The notes beneath the pieces are model-generated. The model was not told where the DNA came from, did no database searches, and was given only the letters and a program-made list of their open reading frames with translations. Of a DNA stretch of 64,000 nt, positions 1 to 24,259 are shown piece after piece; the first letter of the stretch is position 1, and each line of letters opens with the position of its first letter. The position numbers and the translations under genes are program-made. This stretch comes from Apoderus coryli (Eukaryota > Arthropoda > Insecta > Coleoptera > Attelabidae), in assembly GCA_911728435.2 (NCBI GenBank), contig OU452203.1, positions 23,624,134-23,688,133 of the forward strand. Direction: 5' to 3'.

Positions 1-500
1 CGAAATTAATTAGGTAATTAATTTGGTAAGTATAATAGTATTTATTAATAGTAATGTAACATGAAATAAATTAATTAATTAATTGTATTTTATAGCAAAA
101 ATAAATTACAAAAAATAATATATTTACACAAATGAATTAATATATTTATATTTTCAATATATAATAGGTAATAATACTTTATTTGTTTTATGAATTTAAT
201 TAATTTTTATACATTTTGGTTTGTATTACTAATTAATTAATTTATATTAATTAAGTACTTATAACTAATTTATATAAATATTAAAATTAATTAGTATGGA
301 CGTACATTGGTTTATTCTTATTTTTGATGTTTGAGCGATCATTTAAGTTCTGATAAAAATTATTTTATCTAATTAATTTTAAAAAATGTTCAAATTCAAA
401 TTTAATTTTGGCACAATAATTAATTAATTAGTTTATTGTTTTTAATTAAAATTGGGTTAATAAATTAATAGAAACACTAAAAAATCAAACAAAAAAACAC
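1..500. other. AT-rich non-coding sequence with TTAATTAATT runs
   Basis: This stretch is dominated by TTAATTAATT-like runs and poly-A/T. I see no Gly-X-Y coding and no convincing exon on either strand. It lies just past the last collagen exon seen on the minus strand, so it is either a collagen intron or its 3' flank. A minus-strand AATAAA overlaps the read-through stop near 513. Confidence 0.6.
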
Positions 501-557
501 TTTTTTATTTTATTATTTCTTCTTCGTGCTATAATAGGACTGTTTGGGATTCCTTAC

Positions 558-12662
<12,105 letters not shown>

Positions 12663-14572
12663 TGCAGTTTTTTTTTAATACCTATTATTTAGATAGGTAA
12701 TCCACTTTCACATTTTAGTTAAAAGTTAATTTATTATCGACAAATTAACAATATATTTGTTAAAATAACCATTACTTTATAGCCTGTTCGGAATGAAAAA
12801 CTTCGGTAACTAAATTTATTTGCATCTTCACATATTTCTCTTTGTAATTAATTAAATTCTCAATTATTTTAAATGACTTTGATGATGAATTAATCACAAA
12901 ATATCCAGTAATATTTTAGTAAATAATTAATTAGATTCTTTATATTATTTATGTTAAAATTTAGTCGACAAAAAAACCGTTCCTCCGCTGGGCACTATTT
13001 CGACGTAACTGGCTTATGTGTTATTTGGGAAATATGCTGCCGAAGTCATACGAATACAAGTTCGGATTTCCCATTCGCTTGGAAGCGATGGGTTGTCTAA
13101 TTTCAATCAGTTGTGGTTTTGTATACCGGGTGTACCATGATCTTCGTTCGTAGGTACCTTTAGTGTCGAAAAAGAATTTAGGCTGTAAAATCTGAGATCT
13201 ATGAGTTCAGAGAGACTTTGAGCGCAGTAGGTACCTACCTACTTAAGAGTAGCATACTGGTCTTCTCAAATTCGACTGAATTCATTATTCACTGTTCATC
13301 TTCATATAAAAAATTGCTATTTTTAAGACTAAGCCCGCGTTACCATTGAAAACTTATTTTTGATGGAAGATCTAAATTGAAACTGCTGATTAAATCACAA
13401 ATTATATAAATTTGTTTAGCATTTCCTTACACTAATTGACACGAGCTGTTTTTTTAACTTCGCTCAGGTTATGTGGAATCCACCTCTAAGGTACCTATCG
13501 CGCTTTTCGCATTAACAATATAATTATGTTGATGACACAAATCATGTGGTCATTTATAAAAGGTGACCTCCTATTATAAAAAGGGACAATCTGTATAGGT
13601 GCTGTCCTAAATGTAGGCAGCAACGACTAATGGTAATAAACAGAGTCCACAAATAAATGTCAGCCACAAGCCACAACTGGATGTGTTTCCTTTATTAAAA
13701 AAATACCAAACAGCTTGAAATGTAATTACTTAAACGTCAGTTAAAAATCGAACGTTGACCAAATTGAATGTCACTAAAATCCGAAAATTAACCCTGTATA
13801 ACCGATATTTTGTATCACCTTATCGAGTTTCTAGTTAAATTCACAATAGATAGGACCTATATTTGGAACTATTTCAGCTGAAGTATTTGTATTGGTCTCT
13901 ATAAGGACGTATCCAAGCGGAAATATACAATAGGATAGTTTTAGGGGTGCGTACGTCTGGGGATGAAAATTTAATCTTTTTATAAAGGTATTAGATATCA
14001 TATAAAACGTCTTGTTCAGTAGTGGAGTTTGGGAAAATATTTTTAACATATCGGATTGTAGGTGAGTGATTCAAATTCGGATGGCCTCACCGCCTCACTC
14101 CATCCTTAAATGGAATTTACGTTTATTATGGCACCAACAATAATTGTACTTAACATTATTAGGGGAAGTATAAACCTTGTATTTTATTTGCACTTTTATT
14201 CTTTCCCTAACGTTAGGTGCCGCCTAAAATTGTTGGTGCAAAAGGTCATTATTCTTTTCATAATGCTGCATAAAACTGGTGCAAACGGCCATAAATAAAA
14301 TATTTATTTCAAACACAAATCTAAATTATGAAGTGTATTAACATTCAATTGAATTTACAAATACTTACCGATCAATTGATTATTAAGATTCAGTTATAGC
14401 CAATTTAAATATTATTATAATACATTACATTAAACTTGACAACACTGTGTGTTTATCTATATAATATTCATCATTATATTTCCAAAGTAGAACAAAACGT
14501 TTTTATTATTACTATTATTAAGTTCATTAATGATTGGTGATGTTTAATTAAGTACTTAATTTAAAAATAATA
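12663..14572. other. Divergent intergenic region, collagen / SRA1
   Basis: A 1.9-kb head-to-head spacer that should hold both promoters. Seen directly: an imperfect hairpin at 13068-13090 (CCCATTCGCTT / AAGCGATGGG), MITE-like ends GGGTGTACC near 13128 and ACCCTGTATA near 13791, and TACCTACC repeats. A non-coding insertion at about 13120-13803 is possible. No exon is recognisable. Confidence 0.5.
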
Positions 14573-15161
14573 ATGGATACTTCGAAAGACGATACAAGTA
14601 GTAGTAATAACATCGAAACACGTAAGTATACTCTGAATTATCACACATAACCTTAAATAATTACATTTTCTTTCAGCCCGTAAAGTAACCCCTGGATGGA
14701 ACGATCCACCAGTATTAAATTACACAGATTCTAATCCACCCCCCAAATCGCGATTAACAAATAAAAGAATCCCTTTCCCAACTTCTATCAACGAAATAAG
14801 TAGACAGCCAGCAGAAATACAAAATCCCAAACAAACACCTGGCAACAGCGCAACACCTGAAACCTCAGTATTATTATTTGATGTTAATCAAGAACTCTAT
14901 GAACGCACTAAAGGTCGGGTCACATTGTTGATAGAAAATAAGAAGCAGAGTAATGATGTGCGTGTAAAAAGTAATGTTATGTTGGAATTGTGGAAAGGCG
15001 GAAGATTTCCGAAAGATTTACAGGAGAATTTGGATCGAATTTTACATTTATTATTGAGTGAGGACAGAAGTGAGGTTAATAAGCTACAATTGGATATTTT
15101 AATGAAGCATGGATCTATTTGTAATTCTTGGATTTCAATTTTAAATGAATTAAATAAATAA
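14573..15161 (+). CDS. SRA1: SRA1 (steroid receptor RNA activator protein) homologue, 2 exons
   Basis: Exons 14573-14621 and 14677-15161 join in frame (phase 1) to give 177 residues. The N-terminal GWNDPP motif (23-28) is the hallmark of SRA1 proteins. A proline-rich linker follows. The last 90 or so residues form a helical domain of the SRA1/Sec31 C-terminal type, with a conserved LWKGG turn. In vertebrates SRA1 modulates nuclear-receptor transcription and the C-terminal domain is a helix bundle resembling a splicing-factor fold; the insect role is not established here. The intron is 55 bp. AATAAA overlaps the stop region near 15154. The gene converges on G9a with 192 bp between stop codons. 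Confidence 0.85.
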
Positions 15162-15353
15162 ATTATTGATTAGAAGTGTTGTTTTTTTGTATTAAAACAG
15201 TCCAAATGTGAATTTTTAACTATAATAACCTCGACAAATCTCACATTGGAGGTACCTATACCTACCTACTTCATAAATTGTGATTTACTATCTTTTGTCA
15301 AGATTTCATTGTAACTAAAACCACTAAAGATATATTATTTATTGTCAATACAT

Positions 15354-18300
15354 TTAATCTAACAAATGTTGTAAGGTATTTTGTATATTTTCTACAGAAT
15401 ATTTACAGAAATCTGCACCACAAGAACACGTAAAGGATTTGTATTTAACCAACCAGAACTTGTGTCCATAATCGAAGCTGAAACAAACCAAAAAAAACCG
15501 GCATTACCTAGCAGCACTGGCTGTCGTGTCGTGTAGACTTACCTTAACTCATCATCCGCAGCGATATCCTTCTGTGCGAATAATGCGATTCGCGGGAAAC
15601 GCAAATCATGATGTTCAACAAATACTTTGACCGAATGTAAATTCGGATCGCATGAATGATTAATAAACCGTGCGAAATTCCCATAAAACCGTGCATCAAT
15701 ACAGAACGAGTCAATTTCTTTGTTGTCCAAATCGAATAAATAGCTGTCATCGTCGCGTTGATCGGCCTCAACATCAGTCAATATTTCGCCAATGTATTCG
15801 CATACGAATGAACCTTTCGGTATGTGCCGCAAAGTCTTTATGCCCCACCCTTTATTCGTGCAGGTTTTGAATAGTTGAAAACGTTGCGTCAGGCCTTTTT
15901 GGACCACGCGGTTTGTGCATGTGATTGCGTTGCATAAACACATGTGATTGCATTCAAAAATTAGTGGCGAGACTGGAAATATAGAGATTTTTTTACCATA
16001 TTTTAATAACACAGCACTGGCCTTAATAAGTAATGCTTTCTCCTGAAAATCATGTTATTTGATGATTGTCGTAACATTTGTTTTCCTTTAATTGCGGCAA
16101 AATTTGTTAACAAATCAAAATAAATGCGACCTATTTAAAGTTCTACCTACTATTTCAAGGGAAAAATACCTAGTACCTACCGATATTTCCTGAAAATGAA
16201 TTTTGATCATTAGCGTAACATATTTTTCTAAAGGGGAAAATATATTATATTAAGCAAAAATAAACATTAAAAAAGGGTTTTTTCCAAATTGTATTCCAGT
16301 GTCGTGCAAGAAAATTTCAATTAGGTACCTGTAAAACTGAAATCGCTACCCAGTTTGCCCTCCTCATCGTACCAGGAGCGTATCGACATTTTTCCACATT
16401 GACAATCATCTGATACCAAACATCGTGTCGTTTGGCATTTGCAATGTGCCACATTCGTCAAGTTCATGTCAATTCGGACATTGTCGGATGTGATGCAGTT
16501 TTTCGTTATGTACATGAATTCATTCGGTTCGTGTTCATTGTCAATCTCATTAATGCATTGAATGGGATTCAATTCGCGACCCCGTGATATATCACTTAAA
16601 TGATTATTATTTTTTGCGATTTCTACCCTCTAAGTAAATAAAAAATTTGACACCACTGACAATTTCACGAGTATAAATGTTTGTCAATGGTGTAACTTTT
16701 TATTTTATTTAGCTTACTTGTTAACGAGAGATTTCCGAGCGCGAAATTGCGGTAGTTTCGTCGCAATTTCGTAATTTAATGCTAAAATTTTATAACAATC
16801 ACTATTCTCTATCGCACAATCCATAGGCGTCTCGTTATTTTTATTAATAACGGTAACATCTGCGCCACGAATTAATAACAACAAAAGGCTACTGTATTTG
16901 TTCTCACGCGAACTAATATGCCTAAAAACAAGGAGATACAATTTCATTTCAATTAAAAAGAAATAGTCATCGTTGTTACAGAGGCGTATCACCATGCGCA
17001 TTCACAGCATTAACGTCATTCCGCTCCAAGTTCAGTAGCATTTCAATAATGGTATTACTACCACTGAACGCTGACCAGTGCAGTGCTAAATTATGTTCGA
17101 CATCGCGTAATTGGTAATCAGCCCCTTTTGTCATTAAATATGTTACTACGTCACTGAAACCATTCTCACATGCCCACACTAACGGTGTCCATCCACCATC
17201 GTCTTGTGCATTAATATAATTGCGATGGTTCATAGCATGATCAAGTAATAATTGACAACCTGTCAAATTTCCGCATTTCGCAGCTAAATGCACCGGTGTC
17301 ATTCCGTCCGTGCCCTGAAAAGTTTGTTTTTAGTTTTTGTTAGCACATCTCTAATAATAATAATAATAATAGTCTTTATTGTCTAACAGGCGAAATACCT
17401 AATTACAAGACAATATATTTGCATACAAATTCTGATAATAATGTGCTTATTAATAATAATAACAATGATAAGATATAAATTCAATATAACAAAATATACA
17501 AAAATTACATACTTATATACAAATAATACAAATAACTGACAAATTATTTAAAATTCGAGAGTGCGGAGATAGTACCAAAGGCTTTTTCGGAATCGGTTTA
17601 AAGATTTATCAAAATAATCAATATTATGATGCAAATGGGAACTGTTGCACACGTCGCATGCCCTGAATAATGGAGCTCTTTGTTCATAATTAGTATGAGT
17701 TTGAGGTAATCTAAATAGGTTCGGCTTACGCGTATTAAACTGAGGTACATTAAAATGTATTTGTTGTAATAAATTCGGACAGTCAATAATGTTGTTAATT
17801 AATTTATAAAGAAAAACTTGGTCGGTAAATATTCGACGAACTGCCAGCGAGTCAAAGTTAAATTTGTTTAACAGCATTTGATGGTCACAACCTCTTGTAG
17901 GAAAACTCCCATCACTTTTAAAAGATAGATATCTCAAAAACTTACGTTGTACGTACTCCAACTTGTTCTTATGAACCGTGTAGTAGGGCGACCATACAAA
18001 TGATGCGTACTCCAATTTAGATCCTCCTTAAGTCCAAGACAATCCTGATAGTTATGTATGATGCGATATAACTTAAAATCATCCGCAAACATGAGACATG
18101 AACTAGATAAATGAGTTTTGATATCATTTATATAAATAGCAAATATTAATGGGGCCAGGTTACTTCCCTGAGGAGCTCCACTAGAAACAATCATCCTCGC
18201 GGATTTAAATCCATTATACTCTACATACTGTCTGCGGTTGTACAGGTAAGTATCAAAAAAGTTTAGCAGGCTCTCATCAAAACCGATATTACCCATCTTC

Positions 18301-21300
18301 TGTCGACCTATTGAATGGTCTAACCTATCGAAGGCTTTTGTGAAGTCCGTGTAAATAACGTCCGCCTGCAGTCCCCTTCCAAGAGCACAATAAATATCTT
18401 GCAGAAAGCATGAAAGGTTACTTACAGTCGAACGCCCGCGAAAAAAGCCATGCTGTTCCAGGACTATGCGGTTCTTTGTTTGATCAAATATCTTGTCATG
18501 CAGCACCGTCTCGAAGATCTTCGCAAAATTGGGCAGAATTGAGATAGGTCTGTAGTTAGATATTTGAGAATCATCGCCGGACTTATGAACAGGTACAACT
18601 CTGGCAAGCTTCCACTGGTCTGGGAATATCTCCGATTTCATACATTTGTTGAAAATTATTTCAAGTGGCTTCGCAAACACATAAGCACAATCCCGTACAA
18701 CAAATGCAGGTACATTGTCATGACCCGCAGTCCGCTTGGGTTTGAGCTTTTTTGCTGCCCGAACAATATCATCCCACTGATATTGATAGATCAAGATTTA
18801 GAGGATCCCTATAAGGTATCTGTGCCGATTCTGTATATACACTATTGAAAAATTTGGCAAATCCGCTAACAATTTCACCAGGATTCAGTAATAGATCCCC
18901 CTGTGGATCCTGCATATTACCGGGAATACGATATCCCCGTTTTTTGATTTGTACAAACTTCCAGAATTCTCTAGGGTCACTTTTTATTGATGTTTGGATG
19001 TCGTCAATATATGCGGCATATGCCATCTTTATTTTTTGTTTTACCTGTGCCCTCAGAGTGTGAAACATGTTATGAAAGGTGACAATATTATATGTCCATA
19101 CTTAACATCTCTAATTTATTATAACATAGGCCTTTTCGAGTAGGTAGGTAGGTACTTAATGTATATTTTCAAGTTGTGAGTATAACCCCCGGAATTTAAA
19201 TAGCGAAAGTCGGTCGAGTGCATGGTATAGGCACACCTGCTTATGTTAAAGGTATTTTAATTCTCATGCCAGCCGTTGAAAATACAAGTAGTAATAAATA
19301 ATTTCATTTATCGCCATACAGTAGTACCTAGGTATACTTATCTATCATCTCACGGTATTATTTCGGATTAGGTACTATTTTGATAGATTAGAAGAACATA
19401 TACAAGTACTATTCAACAAATGTCTATGGGAAGGTAAAGTACCAGAAAGATGGCTAGAGGCGGAAGTCATATTGCTATTCAAAAAGGGAGACTCGACCAA
19501 TATAGAGAATTACAGACCTATTAGTTTGTTGTCTCATCTTTACAAGCTCTTCACGAGGATTTTAACAAACAGATTAACATCAAAATTCGACTCGTACCAA
19601 CCTGTTGAACAGGCTGGTTTTCGTAAAGGCTTTTCCACAATTGATCATTTGCAGACGGTGAGAAAGTTAATAGAGAGATCTGTAGAATACAATATACCGA
19701 TCCATATGGCTTTTGTCGACTATCACAAGGCATTCGACTCAATGGAGATTTGTTATATTCTAAAATCCATGGACAACGCACGTATTGATTCTAGGTACAC
19801 TTCAGTAATCGAAAACATCTATAAAAATGCTTCCCTGCATGTAAAGATAGACAACGAAACTAAGACCGATAATATTAAAGAGATCGAGTGAGTCAATGCT
19901 TCAAGAACTAAATGAAAAATCGAAGAAAGTAGGATTGAAAATTAATATAGAAAAAACAAAAATAATGAGCTTAAATAACACACAGATATATGTAGACAAC
20001 ACTACTATCGAAAATGTAGATGAATACAATTACTTGGGTCATACTATAAAACTAGGGAAGGAAAACAAGTTGAGAGAAGTCACAAAGCGAATAAAACTTT
20101 CTTGGGCTGCAAACTGTCATACATATTAAGAAACTATGATATTCCGATAAATTTGAGACGACAAGTTTTTAACACCTGTGTACTTCCTGTCGCTACATAT
20201 GAAATGGAAACAATTGCGCTTACCCAGTCAAGTGCCCATAGATTATTATGAGTGATGGAGAGGGCAATGGAAAGGTCAATGATTGGTATCACTTTGAGAG
20301 AAAGTAAGAAACGAAGAAATCCGTAGAAGAACAAAGGTTAAGGACATTGTTGAAAGAATTGCAGAGATGAAATGGCAATGGGCAGGTCATGTCGCAAAAC
20401 TACAAGACGAGAGATGGACATTGAGAGTAGCAAGATGGAGACCAAGAGAATCGAAAAGAAGTATAGGTAGACCTCCGCTAAGATGGACGGATGATTTAAA
20501 AAAGATAGCAGGGGGAAATTGGTATCAAAAGGCAAAGGACAGAAATCAGTGGAAGGAATTAGGAAAGGCCTATGTTCAGGAGTGGACGAAAGAGGGCTGA
20601 GGAAGAAGAAGAAGACTATTTTGATGAAAATGGTTTGTTTATTCAACTGCGCACAGTTATTTAATGAATGAAATCTGGATAAGCATGGTATAACTGAAAA
20701 TACGTACCTACCTACATATTATTTGAGCTTTTAACCAAATTTCGCGAGACGAATGAAATAGTGAGAAATGAAGATATGGAAGTTGGTGTTTTGAGCCACG
20801 TCAATATATGGATCTAACGTTATGTAGAAGTAGGTGTACTTAACTGTATACAATTAACTGATGGCATATAGAATATACTTCTTCTAATATGAACGATACT
20901 GACAAAAATTAATTAAATTTTATAAATATGTACCTACAACGTTTTAGTATCATTTTAGGCCATTAAATAAATTAATTACAGCACCGTTAGCATTTCTTTT
21001 ATTCAGGATGAAGTATACGTACTTTTAATGTGGTACTTGCTCCACATTTGACTAAATATCGTGCTACTTCCACCTTATTCCTGTCACTGACAGCCAACAT
21101 TAATGCAGTATTTTGTTCTCTATCGAAAATATCCAATTCGGCAACATTGCTTGTAACAATTAATTGAACCATTTCCACAGAAACATTCGTTTGTAACACA
21201 CTGAAATGCAACAGCGTACCGTAATTGGCTTGTACCAATTTCAGATTATGTTGCAATTGTTCAGCAGCTGTAACTACAATAATTAATAATTAGGTACCTA

Positions 21301-23068
21301 TTTAATAAATGTAGGTAGGTAATAATAATTGCGAAATTTAACATACCTAGAAATTTGGCAACTGTGTCTAAATCGTTTTGAACAATGGCTATTAGAAGAT
21401 CTTCCAGTTCCATTTTACTATTGTTATTAACAATGTTGTTTTGCACGTGGTTTTGTAGTAATTTGTAAACGTCAGTGTTTAATTGACACATGTCATTTGG
21501 TGATTTTGATGTGTCTGACTGTACAAATGTCATTTTGCTACTGGGTGAACTAAAAAAATACACAACATATTTACCTAATGATAAAAGATCATCTTCTTTA
21601 AGAATAATATAAAACTAAAACTTACTTATGCATGCAAATTCTTGATTGATTCTATTTCAAGTAGAACAAGCAACTAGAACTAGAAACTAAAACAAAAAAA
21701 GAAAAAATAATAATTAATACAAAGATATATAAAATCTAAATTTTGTAACATTTTCAAACGGCCATTTTTTGTGCATTTCAGTGTAACTTACGAGTGTTTT
21801 TTTTGAAGCGGTAAAAATACTGGTGCGTTTTTACTAAAAGTCATTTTTATATTGATTTCAGTAGATGATTGGACGCCACAATGCGGACAACGTTTCGTCA
21901 CCTGTCCTTGATCATCATCCGATAATAACTCGCATTGTTTATGGTACAGATGGTTTGAACTGCATTGCATAAAACTTCCCTATGTCACAATAAACAAAAT
22001 ACCTTCAAAATAAAACTCTATTTGGTCAATAAGGAAAAAACTGTTACGCCACTGGGATAGTATTAGTTTCCGTCTATTGCCCGTTGGCGTCACAATTTTT
22101 TTTTGTTTTAGTATATTAGATACACAGTTTTAAAATTTACTTGAGTACAAAATTGCCCACAAGTAGGACAACAAATATGCTGGTTCAGACGTTTCGAATG
22201 TGACCAACAAAATGCTGCATACGGCATACGTTGAGACACACGTCTCAACATAAAATTAATCTGTGTGGAATTGTCTAGCAACCGGCTGCAACCCAACAAT
22301 TTATCATCAATAGAGTCTACGGCAGTGCAGTATGTTTTGTGCCCTGAAAATATATCATCAGAGCATTTTTATAAAATAAAGTATCAGATATCTCATTTTC
22401 AAAATAAGCGAAATCCGCCCCTGTACCTACATAATAAATGAAAATCAAACCTTTAGGATTATCTGATTGATCAAGAAAATATCGTGTGGAATCCCCGCAA
22501 AAGCATAATTTGATATTTGTACTCGTTGCATTCGTTTCTGCTGGGGTAGTATTAGATATTCTTTCGTCTTCTTTATTACTACTCACTCTGTAAATGATTG
22601 ATAATGATGAATATTCAAATTGGACGCCACTGGCTTTTACAAACAACAACAATTTTTACAAACCAAAACATATTTGTTAAAATAAAAGAACAATAGAAAC
22701 TACCTTAGTCTAGTTGAGCGACGTTTCAAATAAACCTGTGTCTCATCAGCATCACTACTTTCACTTTCGCTATTGTTAATTGTACGTACCACTGGGTTTT
22801 TCTTACTACGTTTATTTTTAATAATTAATCTCTTGGTTATTTTACTAGATAAACTTTCACCATTCGCGTTACTATTGCTGTTAAAGGACTTTTCCTTACG
22901 TGCTATGGCCGTCTGTAAAACGGACTCGTTTGATTCGCGACTACGTCGTCTGGACGATACTCGTTTAACTAGGTTTGTTGTTAATTTAATTTCGCTTTCT
23001 TTAGGATCAGCATTCAAATAATGTTGTTTCATTTTGTCTAGCAAATACTTGTTGTTGTCTGACGACAT
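15354..23068 (-). CDS. G9a: G9a/EHMT histone H3K9 methyltransferase, 11 coding exons, 910 aa
   Basis: Nuclear SET-domain methyltransferase that mono- and dimethylates histone H3 lysine 9. Exons: 22704-23068, 22451-22587, 22141-22343, 21792-21979, 21347-21549, 21023-21267, 16980-17314, 16718-16921, 16329-16627, 15543-15972, 15354-15477; all phases agree. In order: a basic, Ser-rich N-terminus; a cysteine-rich region (about 150-295, including CCPTCGQFC and CPHCG); ankyrin repeats (about 345-625); pre-SET zinc cluster (about 640-735, CKC...CQCG); SET (about 735-870) with [17 protein letters not shown] and FDYG; post-[14 protein letters not shown]. This domain order is specific to EHMT/G9a. The start at 23068 (MSSDNN) is chosen because the duplicated copy upstream also begins MSSDN; an in-frame ATG exists at 23173. 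Further upstream exons cannot be excluded. The 3.7-kb intron 17315-21022 carries two LINE fragments. Confidence 0.93.
17356..19104 (-). mobile_element. 5'-truncated LINE with internal deletion (jockey/CR1-like RT)
   Basis: Inserted in a G9a intron in the gene's own orientation. The 11-bp duplication ACATCTCTAAT at 17345-17355 and 19105-19115 brackets it. The 3' end is a (TTA)n tail, seen as (TAA)n on the plus strand. The reverse transcriptase shows [32 protein letters not shown] and the catalytic FADD (about 18080-18100). A frameshift near 18780 splits the N-terminal part. Near 18015 the frame jumps from the palm to the C-terminal [12 protein letters not shown] block, so roughly 100 codons appear missing. 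There is no endonuclease domain. It is inactive. The clade is inferred from RT motifs only. Confidence 0.87.
19385..20614 (+). mobile_element. 5'-truncated RTE-like LINE lacking its catalytic palm
   Basis: Bracketed by ACTATTTTGAT at 19374-19384 and 20615-20625, an 11-bp target duplication. The coding remnant has [28 protein letters not shown] and [10 protein letters not shown], then jumps near 19890 straight to a post-palm [20 protein letters not shown] block, so the segment with the [FY]ADD active site is deleted. A further frameshift lies near 20115. The C-terminal WQWAGHVAK and [10 protein letters not shown] motifs are intact, and the 3' end is a GAAGAAGAAG tail. It is dead and runs opposite to the neighbouring LINE in the same intron. 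Confidence 0.87.
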
Positions 23069-23175
23069 GTTGGTCTTAGTGAGATAAATCAGAAAAATCA
23101 ATGTTATGCCTATGACATACCTACGCTTCTTGATATTATAGTGATTGCGCAATTTACAATTAAAACATTGCAAGT

Positions 23176-23345
23176 TTATTTAAGATTACAATTAAAATGG
23201 TGTTTCAATTTATCTGAGAAATCCTTGTTGTCTGAAGACATGTTCTTAATGTCTTAATGAGATAAACAATAAGAAAAATAAAATGCTATGTACTGAACTT
23301 CTTGATTTTATGGTGAATGCCCTGATTAAACGAACAGTTTTTGAG
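23176..23345 (-). pseudogene. Diverged duplicate of the G9a 5' end, includes a 21-codon uORF
   Basis: About 115 bp here is similar to the true 5' end at roughly 23040-23165: shared blocks include TTGTCTGA(A/C)GACATGTT, a GAGATAAA stretch and (A/G)CTTCTTGAT. On the minus strand it starts with ATG at 23241 and encodes MSSDNKDFSDKLKHHF, clearly related to G9a [17 protein letters not shown], but stops at TAA 23176-23178. If transcription starts upstream it acts as an upstream ORF. Otherwise it is a relic of a local tandem duplication of exon 1. Confidence 0.65.
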
Positions 23346-24259
23346 GTTCAATAATTGTACAATTTTGTTGTTATTTTTTATTTGGTCTAATCACAAATCT
23401 AGAAAAGTTTCTAGATCTGTTTGCTCTTGTTTGAAACGTTTTTAATGAGACACAAGACAAATTAGTTATGATTAAAACAGATAATATTTTATACAACAAT
23501 TTAAATGCTTTGAATAATTTAAATTAACATATTTTTATAGGTACATACCTCAGGTTCAAGCTCCTCTGGAAACACTAAACTAAATCGCAAACAAGACACT
23601 AAAAACTGTAGACTAAAAAATCAAGATTCAAGGATAGTAAATTGAAAGTAAAACTCATGTAAATGTATAGATTTAATTTAATTTGATGAAGTAGTAGGTA
23701 ATTAGATGTATATTTATTTACAATTTTACTGTTTATTAAAATGACAAATGACATTTCAAAAGCAGCGCTGAATTCAATTTTCAATTCGTAGACGCAACAA
23801 AAAAAGAGGACGACATACACAGCTATTGCCCAGGCAGGTCCAGTTAACAACAAGTGAGCAAGGTTTATAGATTTGACTAGTGAGTGAGTATGAGCATTAT
23901 CCTTAGAAAGACAATGGTATGAGTATCCTTTAATGGCAAACATCAGTTTTCAGTCAGTTTGACTTTATCCACAAAAGTGGTTCATAATAAGCTAAAATAA
24001 GTAGTATGAAGTGTCCTCACATCAGTTCAACTGATGTGTGAAAATGTGAATCCACTATTAGTTAATGTTGACATTAGAATTAGACATTAGTGACACCAAG
24101 ACAAGTTCAGCCAAGAGAAACATTTTATTTTGTTATTTATTTAAATAATAATTGGTGCAGTGATTGTGAAATTAATAGATAATTAATTTATATTGCAACT
24201 AATAAATAACACTATTGGTTAATTGGATAATTTTGTTAACAAAAGACATTGTAGAAATC
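23346..24259. other. Divergent intergenic region, G9a / Rop
   Basis: Roughly 0.9 kb between head-to-head genes, expected to hold both promoters. A consensus minus-strand donor (GAG|GTATGT, exon edge at 23549) ends a possible 5' leader exon of G9a that lacks an ATG. A perfect 21-bp palindrome lies at 24018-24038 (separate entry). The 114-codon minus frame 23599-23943 has no recognisable motif. Confidence 0.5.
24018..24038. promoter_or_regulatory. Perfect 21-bp palindrome containing an E-box
   Basis: CACATCAGTT-C-AACTGATGTG: two exact 10-bp arms around one central base, 222 bp upstream of the Rop ATG. It includes CAACTG, a CANNTG E-box. A dimeric transcription-factor site is a reasonable inference; chance is possible. 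Confidence 0.4.

Noticed and set aside
23599..23943. 114-codon minus-strand ORF upstream of G9a
   Set aside because: Hydrophobic, Leu/Tyr-rich translation of AT-rich DNA with no motif and no donor linking it in frame to G9a exon 1.
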